The translations under genes and the position numbers were made by a program. Below, piece by piece: positions 51,844-59,219 of a stretch of 64,000 nucleotides of DNA. The stretch lies in contig JAPUDO010000102.1 in assembly GCA_027493055.1 (NCBI GenBank), positions 62,001 through 126,000 on the forward strand, given 5' to 3'. This DNA is from Niabella sp. (GTDB lineage: Bacteria > Bacteroidota > Bacteroidia > Chitinophagales > Chitinophagaceae). The notes under the pieces were generated by a model. That model made no database searches and had not been told where the DNA came from. It worked only from the letters and a program-made list of their open reading frames with translations. The stretch's first letter is position 1; each line of letters opens with the position of its first letter.

Positions 51844-54270
51844 ATGAGAAGAATAATTCATACAGCTACATTAATGTTCACATTAGCGTTTGGCATAAAC
51901 TCATCAGCCCAAACCAGTTTCGGAAGGATTTCAGGAACTATAGTAACAGAAGATGATAAACCCGCAGCGGGAGTCTCTGTCAGTATTGTAGGTACAGACC
52001 AATCCACAACGGCAAACGAAACCGGGAGGTTCAACTTCAACAGATTAAGCCCCGGAGTGTACACGCTTATGGTTTCGCTGGTTGGACACAAAAATGTTGA
52101 AGAAATAGTAAATGTAACAGCCAATCAGGCATCAAATGTACTCATAAAACTGTCTGTAAATGCTTTAACCCTGGGAGAGGTTATTGTTACCGGTCACCAA
52201 AATGATATACAGCGTGCTTCGGGAAGTTTGCGCATTGCCACCCCTATATTAGAAACGCCGCAGAATATACAGGTTATTGATAAAAATACGCTTCTCGATC
52301 AGCAAATTATAAGCATGAGCGATGGAGTGCTTAGAAATGTAAGTGGCGCTATAAGAGCTGAGCATTGGGGAGATTTGTACACAAATATTACAGCCAGGGG
52401 TTCTCAAATTCAGGCATTCAGAAATGGCTTTAATGTAGTAGCTTCTTATTGGGGGCCGCTTACTGAAGATATGAGCTTTGTGGAGCGCATTGAGTTTGTA
52501 AAAGGACCTGCTGGTTTTATGTTGGCCAACGGCGACCCCAGCGGTTTGTATAATGTAGTTACAAAAAAGCCTACAGGAATAACCAAAGGAGAAGTAAACT
52601 TTACTTTGGGCAGCTTTGATCTGTACAGGGGCAGCCTTGATCTGGACGGAACGTTAAGCAAGGATAAAAAGTTATTATACCGCCTGAATGTAGCCGCACA
52701 AAACAAAGGCTCGCACCGGGATTATGAATATAATAATCGTTATGTATTAGCGCCGGTGGTATCTTATCAGTTAGATGATAAATCCAAGCTTACATTGGAA
52801 TACAACGGGCAGTTTGCAAGAATGACCGAAGTAGGGTCTTATTATGTTTTTTCAAGAGAAGGGTATGGTACTTTTCCAATAAATTTTACTTACACCAATC
52901 CGGGCCTTCCACCAACTAAAATAAATGACCATAGCGGTTATTTAACTTTTGAACATAATTTTGATGATAACTGGAAAATTACAGCGCAGGGGTCTTACTT
53001 CAGGTATAATCAGGAGGGAATGAGTTCGTGGCCCCCGTATTTGGCACCAAGCGGAGACAGCCTCATAAGAAATGTTGGCATCTGGGATGCGAAAAGTATC
53101 ATGTCATTGGGCCAGGTGTTCTTAAACGGGCAGTTCAATACCGGCGCAGTCCGCCACAGAGTTTTGGCGGGGATAGATGCAGCCAATAAAAACTATTATG
53201 CAGATTGGGGCCAAAACCATAATCTTGACGCCGTGGACGCGCTATTCGATCCGCGCAACCCTTCCTATGGCATTCCGCCAAATGGATACCCTGATTTTGA
53301 CAGAAGCGCTCCTATTGAAGAAAGGGCCATCAACGCCTGGGGTATTCAAAAGCAACGCTATTCAAGTATTTATATCCAGGATGAAATTGCTTTTCTGCAG
53401 GACAGGCTTCGTTTAACTCTTGCGGGAAGGTACACAGATGTAAGCCAGGTATATGGAGTAGGTGTTGATTTTTCCAAAGCGAAGCATTTCACACCAAGAG
53501 TGGGATTAAGCTACTCTATTAATAAATCCTTCTCTGCATATGCATTATACGATCAGGCATTTGTTCCTCAAACCGGTAGAGTTTGGGGAAATAATGGCGA
53601 TGTGAAGCCTATAACAGGAAATAATATGGAACTGGGATTAAAAAAGAACTGGTTTGACGACAGGTGGTCCACAACTTTGTCGGTTTACCGCATCCTAAAA
53701 CAAAATGAGCTGACTGCAGATCTTGTACACAGCACCTCCAGCCAAAGCTATAGCATGATTTTAGGAGAAAAAGTGGCAAGAGGGGTAGAGTTTGATACAA
53801 GAGGAAGTGTACTTCCGGGCTTTACGGTTATTGCAAATTATGCATTTACAGAAAGCGTTGTTACAAAACTTGCTGAAGGTGGCGGATCGGGATATGCGGT
53901 GGGCGATATAGTTCCCGGTTATGCAAAACACACTTCTAATGCGTGGCTTTTTTACCAGCTGCAGAAAGGTACTTTAAACGGTTTAGGTTTTTCGGCCGGA
54001 TTTACATCGCTTATAGACAGGCATACAGGCTGGTATACGAAAGGGGAACCACTTCCCGACTACTTTAAGCTTGATGGCGGCATCTCTTACTCCAAAAATA
54101 AATATAAGGTAGTGTTAAACGTTTTCAATGTGCTTGATAAATATTTATTCAGCGGTTCTTATTACGATCTGCCAACAATACCGGGCGACTGGAGCTCCGT
54201 AGCGCCGGCCTTTTACTATCAAACCGAACCTCCACGTAATGTCAGATTATCTATTACTTACCGGTTTTAA
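51844..54270 (+). CDS. TonB-dependent siderophore receptor
   Basis: An 808-residue outer-membrane receptor. The ATG at 51844 begins the signal peptide MRRIIHTATLMFTLAFGINSSA; an ATG 21 bases upstream is less likely. After a carboxypeptidase-like domain (GRISGTIVTEDDKPAAGVSV) comes the plug (ETPQNIQVIDKNTLLDQQII, ITARGSQIQAFRNGF, VKGPAGFMLANGDPSGLYN) and a 22-strand barrel ending PPRNVRLSITYRF. The plug pattern (ETPQ..., ARG, VKGP) is that of ferric-siderophore receptors such as FhuA/FoxA. The next gene is a PepSY membrane protein, a common partner in siderophore iron uptake and reduction. Confidence 0.93.
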   Translation: MRRIIHTATLMFTLAFGINSSAQTSFGRISGTIVTEDDKPAAGVSVSIVGTDQSTTANETGRFNFNRLSPGVYTLMVSLVGHKNVEEIVNVTANQASNVLIKLSVNALTLGEVIVTGHQNDIQRASGSLRIATPILETPQNIQVIDKNTLLDQQIISMSDGVLRNVSGAIRAEHWGDLYTNITARGSQIQAFRNGFNVVASYWGPLTEDMSFVERIEFVKGPAGFMLANGDPSGLYNVVTKKPTGITKGEVNFTLGSFDLYRGSLDLDGTLSKDKKLLYRLNVAAQNKGSHRDYEYNNRYVLAPVVSYQLDDKSKLTLEYNGQFARMTEVGSYYVFSREGYGTFPINFTYTNPGLPPTKINDHSGYLTFEHNFDDNWKITAQGSYFRYNQEGMSSWPPYLAPSGDSLIRNVGIWDAKSIMSLGQVFLNGQFNTGAVRHRVLAGIDAANKNYYADWGQNHNLDAVDALFDPRNPSYGIPPNGYPDFDRSAPIEERAINAWGIQKQRYSSIYIQDEIAFLQDRLRLTLAGRYTDVSQVYGVGVDFSKAKHFTPRVGLSYSINKSFSAYALYDQAFVPQTGRVWGNNGDVKPITGNNMELGLKKNWFDDRWSTTLSVYRILKQNELTADLVHSTSSQSYSMILGEKVARGVEFDTRGSVLPGFTVIANYAFTESVVTKLAEGGGSGYAVGDIVPGYAKHTSNAWLFYQLQKGTLNGLGFSAGFTSLIDRHTGWYTKGEPLPDYFKLDGGISYSKNKYKVVLNVFNVLDKYLFSGSYYDLPTIPGDWSSVAPAFYYQTEPPRNVRLSITYRF

Positions 54271-54292
54271 TTAATAAAAACTGTTTGCAACA

Positions 54293-54326
54293 GTGAATAT
54301 CTCTTTTAAATTAAAGAGATATTCAC
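54293..54326 (+). terminator. perfect 14-bp hairpin between receptor and PepSY genes
   Basis: Arms GTGAATATCTCTTT and AAAGAGATATTCAC with a 6-base loop, followed by TTTT. It begins 23 bases after the receptor stop and ends 17 bases before the ATG of the PepSY gene, so it can act as a partial terminator or attenuator separating the two. Confidence 0.65.
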
Positions 54327-54343
54327 TTTTAGAAAATTATAGA

Positions 54344-55495
54344 ATGCTAAAGAAGTTTATAGGAAAACTACATTTATGGCTGGGGCTTGCTTCCGGCCTT
54401 ATTGTATTTTGGCTGGGAATTACCGGATGCATCCTTGCTTTTGAAAGAGAAATTTCAGGAGCAGTAGAAAGCTATCGTTTTGTAGAAAACCCGGGCACCA
54501 AATACCTGCCGCCAACGGTTCTGAAAGATTCGGTAGATGAATACCTGAACGGGAAAGAAATGGTTTCTGTAGAATATCTTGGGACCAAAGATGCAGCGCT
54601 GGCCTACTACTACGACGATAGTGTGTACTACCAAATATTTGTAAACCCCTACACAGGAAATGTACAGAAGGTGAAAGACATGAGTAAAGATTTCTTTCGC
54701 ATTATTACAATGGGGCATTATGAGTTATGGCTGGGAGAAACGGGCCGGATCATTATTTCTATAGCCACGCTTATTTTCCTGGTAATGCTGATCTCCGGCA
54801 TCATACTTTGGTGGCCTAAAAACAAAGCCGCGGCCAAACAGCGCTTTCGCTTTAAGTGGAAACCTACTACTAAATGGAAGCGAAAAAACTATGATCTGCA
54901 TAATGTATTCGGTTTTTATATGACCTGGGTTGCGATCTTTTTAGCTCTTACCGGATTGATCATGGGATTTCAATGGTTCGCCAATGCGGTGTACTTTGCT
55001 ACTTCGGGAGGTAAAACAATGCCGGATCATGTTCATCCGCTGTCAGACAGTACTTTGGCCGGAACCACAGACAGACAAAAAATGGTGAACACCGTTTGGC
55101 TGGATCTGATGAGGCAGAAAAAGAGCGATAATAAAGTAGGTATTGTATTCCCGCACGATGATGCAGATGCTTTGGAGGGCTATGTAAATCATAATTTAGA
55201 TAGCTACTTCAACGCCGATTTTTATCACTTCGATCAATATACAGGAAAAGAGTTGCCTACAGATGGCGTATGGGCCGGTAAGTTTATGGACGTACCTTTG
55301 TCAGACAAAATTCAGCGAATGAATTATGATATTCATGTGGGTGCTGTTTTGGGGTTGCCAGGAAAGCTGCTCGCATTTTTTGCCAGCCTGATTGCTGCCA
55401 GCTTACCTGTTACCGGCTTTTTAATATGGTACGGCAGAAGGAAAAAGAACCAGCCAAAAACAACCAACACTCCTTTAAACCGGGCATTAAAATAA
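54344..55495 (+). CDS. PepSY-domain inner-membrane protein (PiuB-like)
   Basis: A 383-residue protein of the PepSY_TM family, seen beside siderophore receptors and thought to reduce iron in the periplasm. Four hydrophobic helices: LWLGLASGLIVFWLGITGCI (~10-29), IIISIATLIFLVMLISGIIL (~140), a segment around residue 195 (MTWVAIFLALTGLIMG) and one near the C-terminus. His residues in GKLHLWLG, MGHYELW, LHNVFGFY and YDIHVGAVLG are candidate haem ligands. The frame is also open from a GTG at 54293, but that stretch is a perfect hairpin, so I use the ATG at 54344. Confidence 0.9.
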   Translation: MLKKFIGKLHLWLGLASGLIVFWLGITGCILAFEREISGAVESYRFVENPGTKYLPPTVLKDSVDEYLNGKEMVSVEYLGTKDAALAYYYDDSVYYQIFVNPYTGNVQKVKDMSKDFFRIITMGHYELWLGETGRIIISIATLIFLVMLISGIILWWPKNKAAAKQRFRFKWKPTTKWKRKNYDLHNVFGFYMTWVAIFLALTGLIMGFQWFANAVYFATSGGKTMPDHVHPLSDSTLAGTTDRQKMVNTVWLDLMRQKKSDNKVGIVFPHDDADALEGYVNHNLDSYFNADFYHFDQYTGKELPTDGVWAGKFMDVPLSDKIQRMNYDIHVGAVLGLPGKLLAFFASLIAASLPVTGFLIWYGRRKKNQPKTTNTPLNRALK

Positions 55496-55535
55496 TACCT
55501 GACGATAACTATGTTACCGGCTGCTTTGTAAAATA

Positions 55536-56099
55536 TTATTGCTTTTTGCTATTATATTTTTCCTCCGCTTCTTTTGCCTTTTCAAAATCAAGCACTACGC
55601 CGTTTATGCAATAGCGTAAACCTGTTGGAGGCGGACCGTCATCAAATACATGGCCCAGGTGGGCCTCACAACGGCCGCATTGCACCTCGGTACGTACCAT
55701 GCCGTGACTTTTATCTTCTGAGTAAATAATGCTTTTTTTACTGATGGGCTCGTAAAAGCTGGGCCAGCCGCAGCCGCTGTCAAATTTGGTGTCGCTTTTA
55801 AATAGCGGGTTACCGCAGGCCGCGCAATAGTAGGTGCCTATTTCTTTAAACTTTTCAAACTTACTGGTCCAGGGCCTTTCTGTGCCTTTCTGGCGGGCAA
55901 TGTAATATATGTCTTCCGGCAATATCTTTTGCCACTCTTCATTGCTGAGCGTTACGCCAGCAGTGTCGGTACGGGAGTAAACAGGATTGTTCTTGTTATT
56001 CATTGTAGTTGTGTCTTTATGACGTGATGATCTTGTTTGAGAACGGCATTGCTGAAATAAGCAACAAATGCTGAATAGTATCAAAAGGGAATACTTCAT
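55536..56099 (-). CDS. msrB: peptide-methionine (R)-S-oxide reductase MsrB, exported
   Basis: A 187-residue MsrB reducing methionine-R-sulfoxide in proteins. The zinc sites CAACG and CGRCEAH, the core SGCGWPSFYEPI and the catalytic Cys in GLRYCINGVVLDF are all visible; the usual RYCINS is RYCING here. Starting from the ATG at 56099, the N-terminus is a lipoprotein-like signal (SLLILFSICCLFQQC), so the enzyme probably works in the periplasm; an open frame extends to 56204 without a sensible start. It faces the PepSY gene tail to tail, with a 40-base gap. Confidence 0.92.
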   Translation of the reverse strand: MKYSLLILFSICCLFQQCRSQTRSSRHKDTTTMNNKNNPVYSRTDTAGVTLSNEEWQKILPEDIYYIARQKGTERPWTSKFEKFKEIGTYYCAACGNPLFKSDTKFDSGCGWPSFYEPISKKSIIYSEDKSHGMVRTEVQCGRCEAHLGHVFDDGPPPTGLRYCINGVVLDFEKAKEAEEKYNSKKQ

Positions 56100-56204
56100 A
56101 CCTCTATTTAAAACAACCGAAAGATATAAAAAGTTGCCTACAATATGGAGGATGCACAGGACAAACGCCTCTAAATTCAAAACTAAAGAAATCCCGTCCG
56201 GCAA

Positions 56205-56390
56205 AAATATCTCCCCTGCGGGGGTTTAAGTAAGGAACTGTATATTCTTTATAATCATTGCATCCGCCATGGCGGATTTGAAAAATGACGGGTAAACAGA
56301 CCCCAATGGCTAACAGTATTATAAAAGTAAGAGAAAGGTTGCTAACTCCTCCAAAAATGATATAAAGCATAGAAGCCCTCAAAATCAAAT
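56205..56390. repeat. repeat-like noncoding stretch upstream of msrB
   Basis: The 400-base gap between msrB and adk holds CTCCCCTGCGGGGG (about 56210-56223) and the 16-bp perfect palindrome ATCCGCCATGGCGGAT (56262-56277). I recall sequences of this type as dispersed intergenic elements in Bacteroidota, sometimes tied to REP-type transposases. A 94-codon open frame on the minus strand here (56104-56388) has no recognisable features and I do not call it a gene. Confidence 0.35.
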
Positions 56391-56467
56391 GTGTTTGCCT
56401 TGGGGATATATGATTTTCAATTTTTTAGAAAAACCACATAAAAACCTGAAATGTAATGTAGCTATAT

Positions 56468-56475
56468 TATATTTG
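56468..56475 (+). promoter_or_regulatory. -7 promoter box for adk
   Basis: TATATTTG, a perfect TAnnTTTG match, ending 25 bases before the adk ATG. Confidence 0.55.
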
Positions 56476-56500
56476 TTAGCACATCAAACCAATTTTGTAA

Positions 56501-57082
56501 ATGTTCAATTTAGTTTTATTTGGCCCTCCCGGTAGCGGCAAGGGCACACAGGCATCCAGTCTTATAGAAAAATATAAACTGGTGCATCTTTCCACAGGAG
56601 ATCTGTTAAGAGGTGAGATTGCTAATAAAACCCCTCTTGGTTTAGAAGCAAAAAAAATAATGGATGCCGGCCAGTTGGTACCTGATGAGGTTGTTATAGG
56701 CATTATAGATAATTGTCTTGAAAAAAATGCCGACGCGAAAGGCTTTTTATTTGACGGATTCCCCCGTACGCTGAACCAGGCAAAAGCGTTAGATAAATTA
56801 TTAGAACTTAAAAAAACACAGATAAACCTTGTGCTGGCCTTACAGGTAAATGAAGAAGAACTGGTAAGGCGGTTATTGGAGCGCGGTAAAACATCGGGCC
56901 GTTCTGATGATACCAGCGAGGAAGTGATCCGGAAAAGGTTCCAGGTGTACATTAATGATACAGAACCGGTAGCCCAGCATTACCAGGAGCAGGACAAGTT
57001 TAAAGCCATTCCCGGTGAGGGCTCCATTGATGATATCTTTGGAAGCCTGAGTAAAGAAATAGACGAATATATGAGAGGATAA
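56501..57082 (+). CDS. adk: adenylate kinase
   Basis: A 193-residue adenylate kinase (ATP + AMP to 2 ADP), cytoplasmic. The P-loop FGPPGSGKGTQA (residues ~6-17), the AMP-binding KLVHLSTGDLLR segment, the FDGFPRTLNQA motif and the LID-hinge arginines are present. The LID is short (GKTSGRSDDTSEEVIRKRF), so this is the compact form without a zinc finger. Length fits. A strong terminator follows directly. Confidence 0.97.
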   Translation: MFNLVLFGPPGSGKGTQASSLIEKYKLVHLSTGDLLRGEIANKTPLGLEAKKIMDAGQLVPDEVVIGIIDNCLEKNADAKGFLFDGFPRTLNQAKALDKLLELKKTQINLVLALQVNEEELVRRLLERGKTSGRSDDTSEEVIRKRFQVYINDTEPVAQHYQEQDKFKAIPGEGSIDDIFGSLSKEIDEYMRG

Positions 57083-57089
57083 AAAGAAG

Positions 57090-57118
57090 TTAAAGCCCGC
57101 GCAAAAAGCGGGCTTTAA
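57090..57118. terminator. intrinsic terminator after adk
   Basis: A perfect 11-bp stem TTAAAGCCCGC / GCGGGCTTTAA with a 7-base A-rich loop. It can also serve the convergent SUMF1-like gene on the minus strand. Confidence 0.8.
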
Positions 57119-57171
57119 TATTTTGGCTACGGCCTGGAGATTCGGTGTCATTCTGTGATTTGTTCATTGGA

Positions 57172-57864
57172 TTATTGAATCCTGTTTCTGGCAATTCTAA
57201 ATCCAAGGTCGTCAATTTTGAATTTTAACGGATGACTTCTCCTCCGGGTGGTTGCCATTACACTTCGTTCTTCGTCACACCAACCGCCACCTCTGAAAAT
57301 ACGATATGAACCATACACTTCCGTATCGTATAAATCCGAACACCACTCCCAAACGTTACCTAACATATCGTAAAGTCCCCACGCATTTGGCTTTTTCTGT
57401 CCTACTTTATGAGATCTTTGTTCCGAATTGTTTTTATACCAGGCAATCTCATCTAATTTGCCGTATCTGATTTCTGATGTCCCTGCTTTACAGGCATATT
57501 CCCATTCTGCCTCCATTGGCAAACGAAACCCATTAGCTGTTTGGTTAAAAACAATTTCTTCTTTATCCCCATTTAAAGAGTAGCAAGTGTTCAGTCCCCA
57601 TTTTACGGATAACAAATTGCAAAAAATTACTGCTTCTTTCCAGCTAATAGTTTCAACAGGTAGTCTGTTGCCTGTAAAAGTACTTGGTGTTTCTTTTATG
57701 ATTTCAAAATAAATATCCTGTGTTACGGGAAACTTTGCGAGTAAAAAGGGTTTAATATTGACAGACCATTTTTCTTTTGTTCTGTCATCACGCAATTCAA
57801 TTTTTCCGCCTGGTATTTCTACCATTTGATCGTTTAGGGCAGAGTTTAAAATATCGGTGTTCAT
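57172..57864 (-). CDS. SUMF1/formylglycine-generating-enzyme-like protein
   Basis: A 230-residue FGE-sulfatase (SUMF1) domain protein. Visible: MVEIPGGKIEL near the start, PVTQDIYFEIIKETPS, PVETISWKEAVIFCN, FRLPMEAEWEYACKAG, GLYDMLGNVWEWCSD and RGGGWCDEERSV. Only one Cys remains in the last block, where copper-dependent FGEs need two, so it is unlikely to make formylglycine. Such proteins often have other or unknown roles, and no sulfatase gene is in the window. There is no signal peptide. It shares strand with the following small gene (54 bases apart). Confidence 0.8.
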   Translation of the reverse strand: MNTDILNSALNDQMVEIPGGKIELRDDRTKEKWSVNIKPFLLAKFPVTQDIYFEIIKETPSTFTGNRLPVETISWKEAVIFCNLLSVKWGLNTCYSLNGDKEEIVFNQTANGFRLPMEAEWEYACKAGTSEIRYGKLDEIAWYKNNSEQRSHKVGQKKPNAWGLYDMLGNVWEWCSDLYDTEVYGSYRIFRGGGWCDEERSVMATTRRRSHPLKFKIDDLGFRIARNRIQ

Positions 57865-57918
57865 CTGTTTGACAATACTTTTATTGCTTCTGATTGAGAA
57901 GCTGTAAAGTTAATTTGG

Positions 57919-58326
57919 TCATTTATAATGTCCAAGTTGAATAAGCCCGTTCAGGTTATCGTATTCAACCCAGGTTTCTTTTATTTGTCCGTTTACTACA
58001 CGGAAAAAGTAATTAAAGCAAGCGTCTAATTTTTTACCGGTTGGCGGGTAGTCGCCTAATTTTCCATATTGAGTACCTGAAAAATGTATCCTTGCTGCTA
58101 CCAGTTCTCCTTCTTCAATAATTAGCAGGATGCTTTCATGTATGTCGGAAAAGGTTTCTAATTCTTGCTTTTGAAAGTCAATCAACGCAGCATTAGAAAT
58201 AATTTCGTAAGGAAATGATGAGCTATGTCTGATAAAGTCCAAATGCGTTAGCGCCAAAACTTTGTCCCAGCTTCTTGAGTTGGTTGCTTCACTAAATTCG
58301 GTTACAATTTCTTTGTTTGTTTTCAT
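57919..58326 (-). CDS. SnoaL-like domain protein
   Basis: A 135-residue protein with an NTF2-like, SnoaL-type cone fold: an N-terminal helix (KTNKEIVTEFSEATNSRSWDKVLAL), then YPPTGKKLDACFNYFFRVVNGQIKETWVEYDN, the pattern of ester-cyclase-like proteins (F-x-V-x-x-G-x-I-x-E-x-W). No cofactor site is visible and the substrate is unknown. It precedes the SUMF1-like gene on the same strand and follows a 400-base gene-poor stretch. Confidence 0.75.
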   Translation of the reverse strand: MKTNKEIVTEFSEATNSRSWDKVLALTHLDFIRHSSSFPYEIISNAALIDFQKQELETFSDIHESILLIIEEGELVAARIHFSGTQYGKLGDYPPTGKKLDACFNYFFRVVNGQIKETWVEYDNLNGLIQLGHYK

Positions 58327-58453
58327 TTTTTATCGGTTTCTCTTACAATGACCGCTAACGACCCAAACTCATGCTACTGAACGTAATTTCTTGTCATTGA
58401 AATATTTACTGTTATTTATTCCTTTTCCAGGAGAGTCTCTGCATACAGTACAA

Positions 58454-58724
58454 TCTAATGATAAGATCCGGCGTGGAAAATGAAGTTCGCCTGAATAGTG
58501 GTCTAATGTGATATTATGGGCTGGTTTTCTATTTGTTTTTCCTGTCCATTAGTTTCGGATTGCCCTTCCCTTTTGTTAATATGTTTTTGTAGTATACTAT
58601 CGTACTCTTTGGTTTTATATTTATTATCTGTCATTGTGAAAATCCTGAATTAATGGCATGCAACATCCGCCGGGCCCATAACCCGCATGCGCATCTAATG
58701 GTGAGACCGGCGTGGAAGAAAATG
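58454..58724. repeat. imperfect ~30-bp direct repeats about 240 bp apart
   Basis: Copy 1 (58454-58485) starts TCTAATGATAAGATCCGGCG; copy 2 (58694-58724) starts TCTAATGGTGAGACCGGCG. Both continue TGGAA and AATG, differing by a few substitutions and short indels. TCTAATG occurs a third time at 58502-58508. They lie in the 402-base gap 58327-58728 and flank a micro-ORF. They may mark an insertion or recombination site. Confidence 0.45.
58503..58634 (-). CDS. possible 43-residue hydrophilic micro-protein
   Basis: A short open frame starting MTDNKYKTKEYDSILQKHIN and ending QIENQPIISH, strongly charged and without hydrophobic segments. It lies between the two direct repeats. No homologue or ribosome-binding signal was recognised, and an ORF this short may occur by chance. 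Confidence 0.25.
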   Translation of the reverse strand: MTDNKYKTKEYDSILQKHINKREGQSETNGQEKQIENQPIISH

Positions 58725-58728
58725 TTGC

Positions 58729-59172
58729 TTATTTGGCCAAAACAGAATCCGCTTTTTCAACGCTTGAAAGAACAACATCCTTTACTTTATTAACCTCTTC
58801 TAGCTGGATCTTAAGGTAATCGATCCTTGCCGGTTCATTGTCTTTCAATGAATCGTACCGGAACCCTTCCATCCACACGTTCATGGCCACATCAGCATAA
58901 TCCAGGTTTTTGACAGTGCTGTCCAGTAAAGCAATGCGGGTTGTATGGTTTCCGGGTAATTTTTTGAGAGAGTCCATTTCCGCTACGGCTTCTTTTTGCA
59001 GCCTTTGCAGTTTCATCATTTTAGGCATAGCTACATCATGCCCGTCTAATACCTGCTGTAGCAGGCTGTCTGATAAAGATTTTGCCGGTTTATTGTTTTC
59101 ACTTCCCGGATTATTACAGGCTATTGTAGTACTGCAAACAATGGCAGCGGCTATTAATACTAAACGCATCAT
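58729..59172 (-). CDS. small helical lipoprotein downstream of feoB
   Basis: A 147-residue predicted lipoprotein. The ATG at 59172 (or the next codon, 59169) begins MMRLVLIAAAIVCSTTIAC, a clear lipobox with the lipidated Cys at ~19, so the longer open frame to 59346 is not used. The mature part is helical and charged (LQRLQKEAVAEMDSLKK, ARIDYLKIQLEEVNKVKD), suggesting a coiled-coil. The start lies 47 bases after the feoB stop on the same strand, so it is probably in the feoB operon. No family was recognised with confidence. Confidence 0.72.
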   Translation of the reverse strand: MMRLVLIAAAIVCSTTIACNNPGSENNKPAKSLSDSLLQQVLDGHDVAMPKMMKLQRLQKEAVAEMDSLKKLPGNHTTRIALLDSTVKNLDYADVAMNVWMEGFRYDSLKDNEPARIDYLKIQLEEVNKVKDVVLSSVEKADSVLAK

Positions 59173-59219
59173 TAAAATTTTATACAAAAATAAGCACTGA
59201 TGCGCAGAGATTACCCCCG

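Noticed and set aside
56104-56388. 94-codon minus-strand frame upstream of msrB
   Set aside because: It overlaps the msrB signal region and is made largely of repeat-like palindromic sequence.
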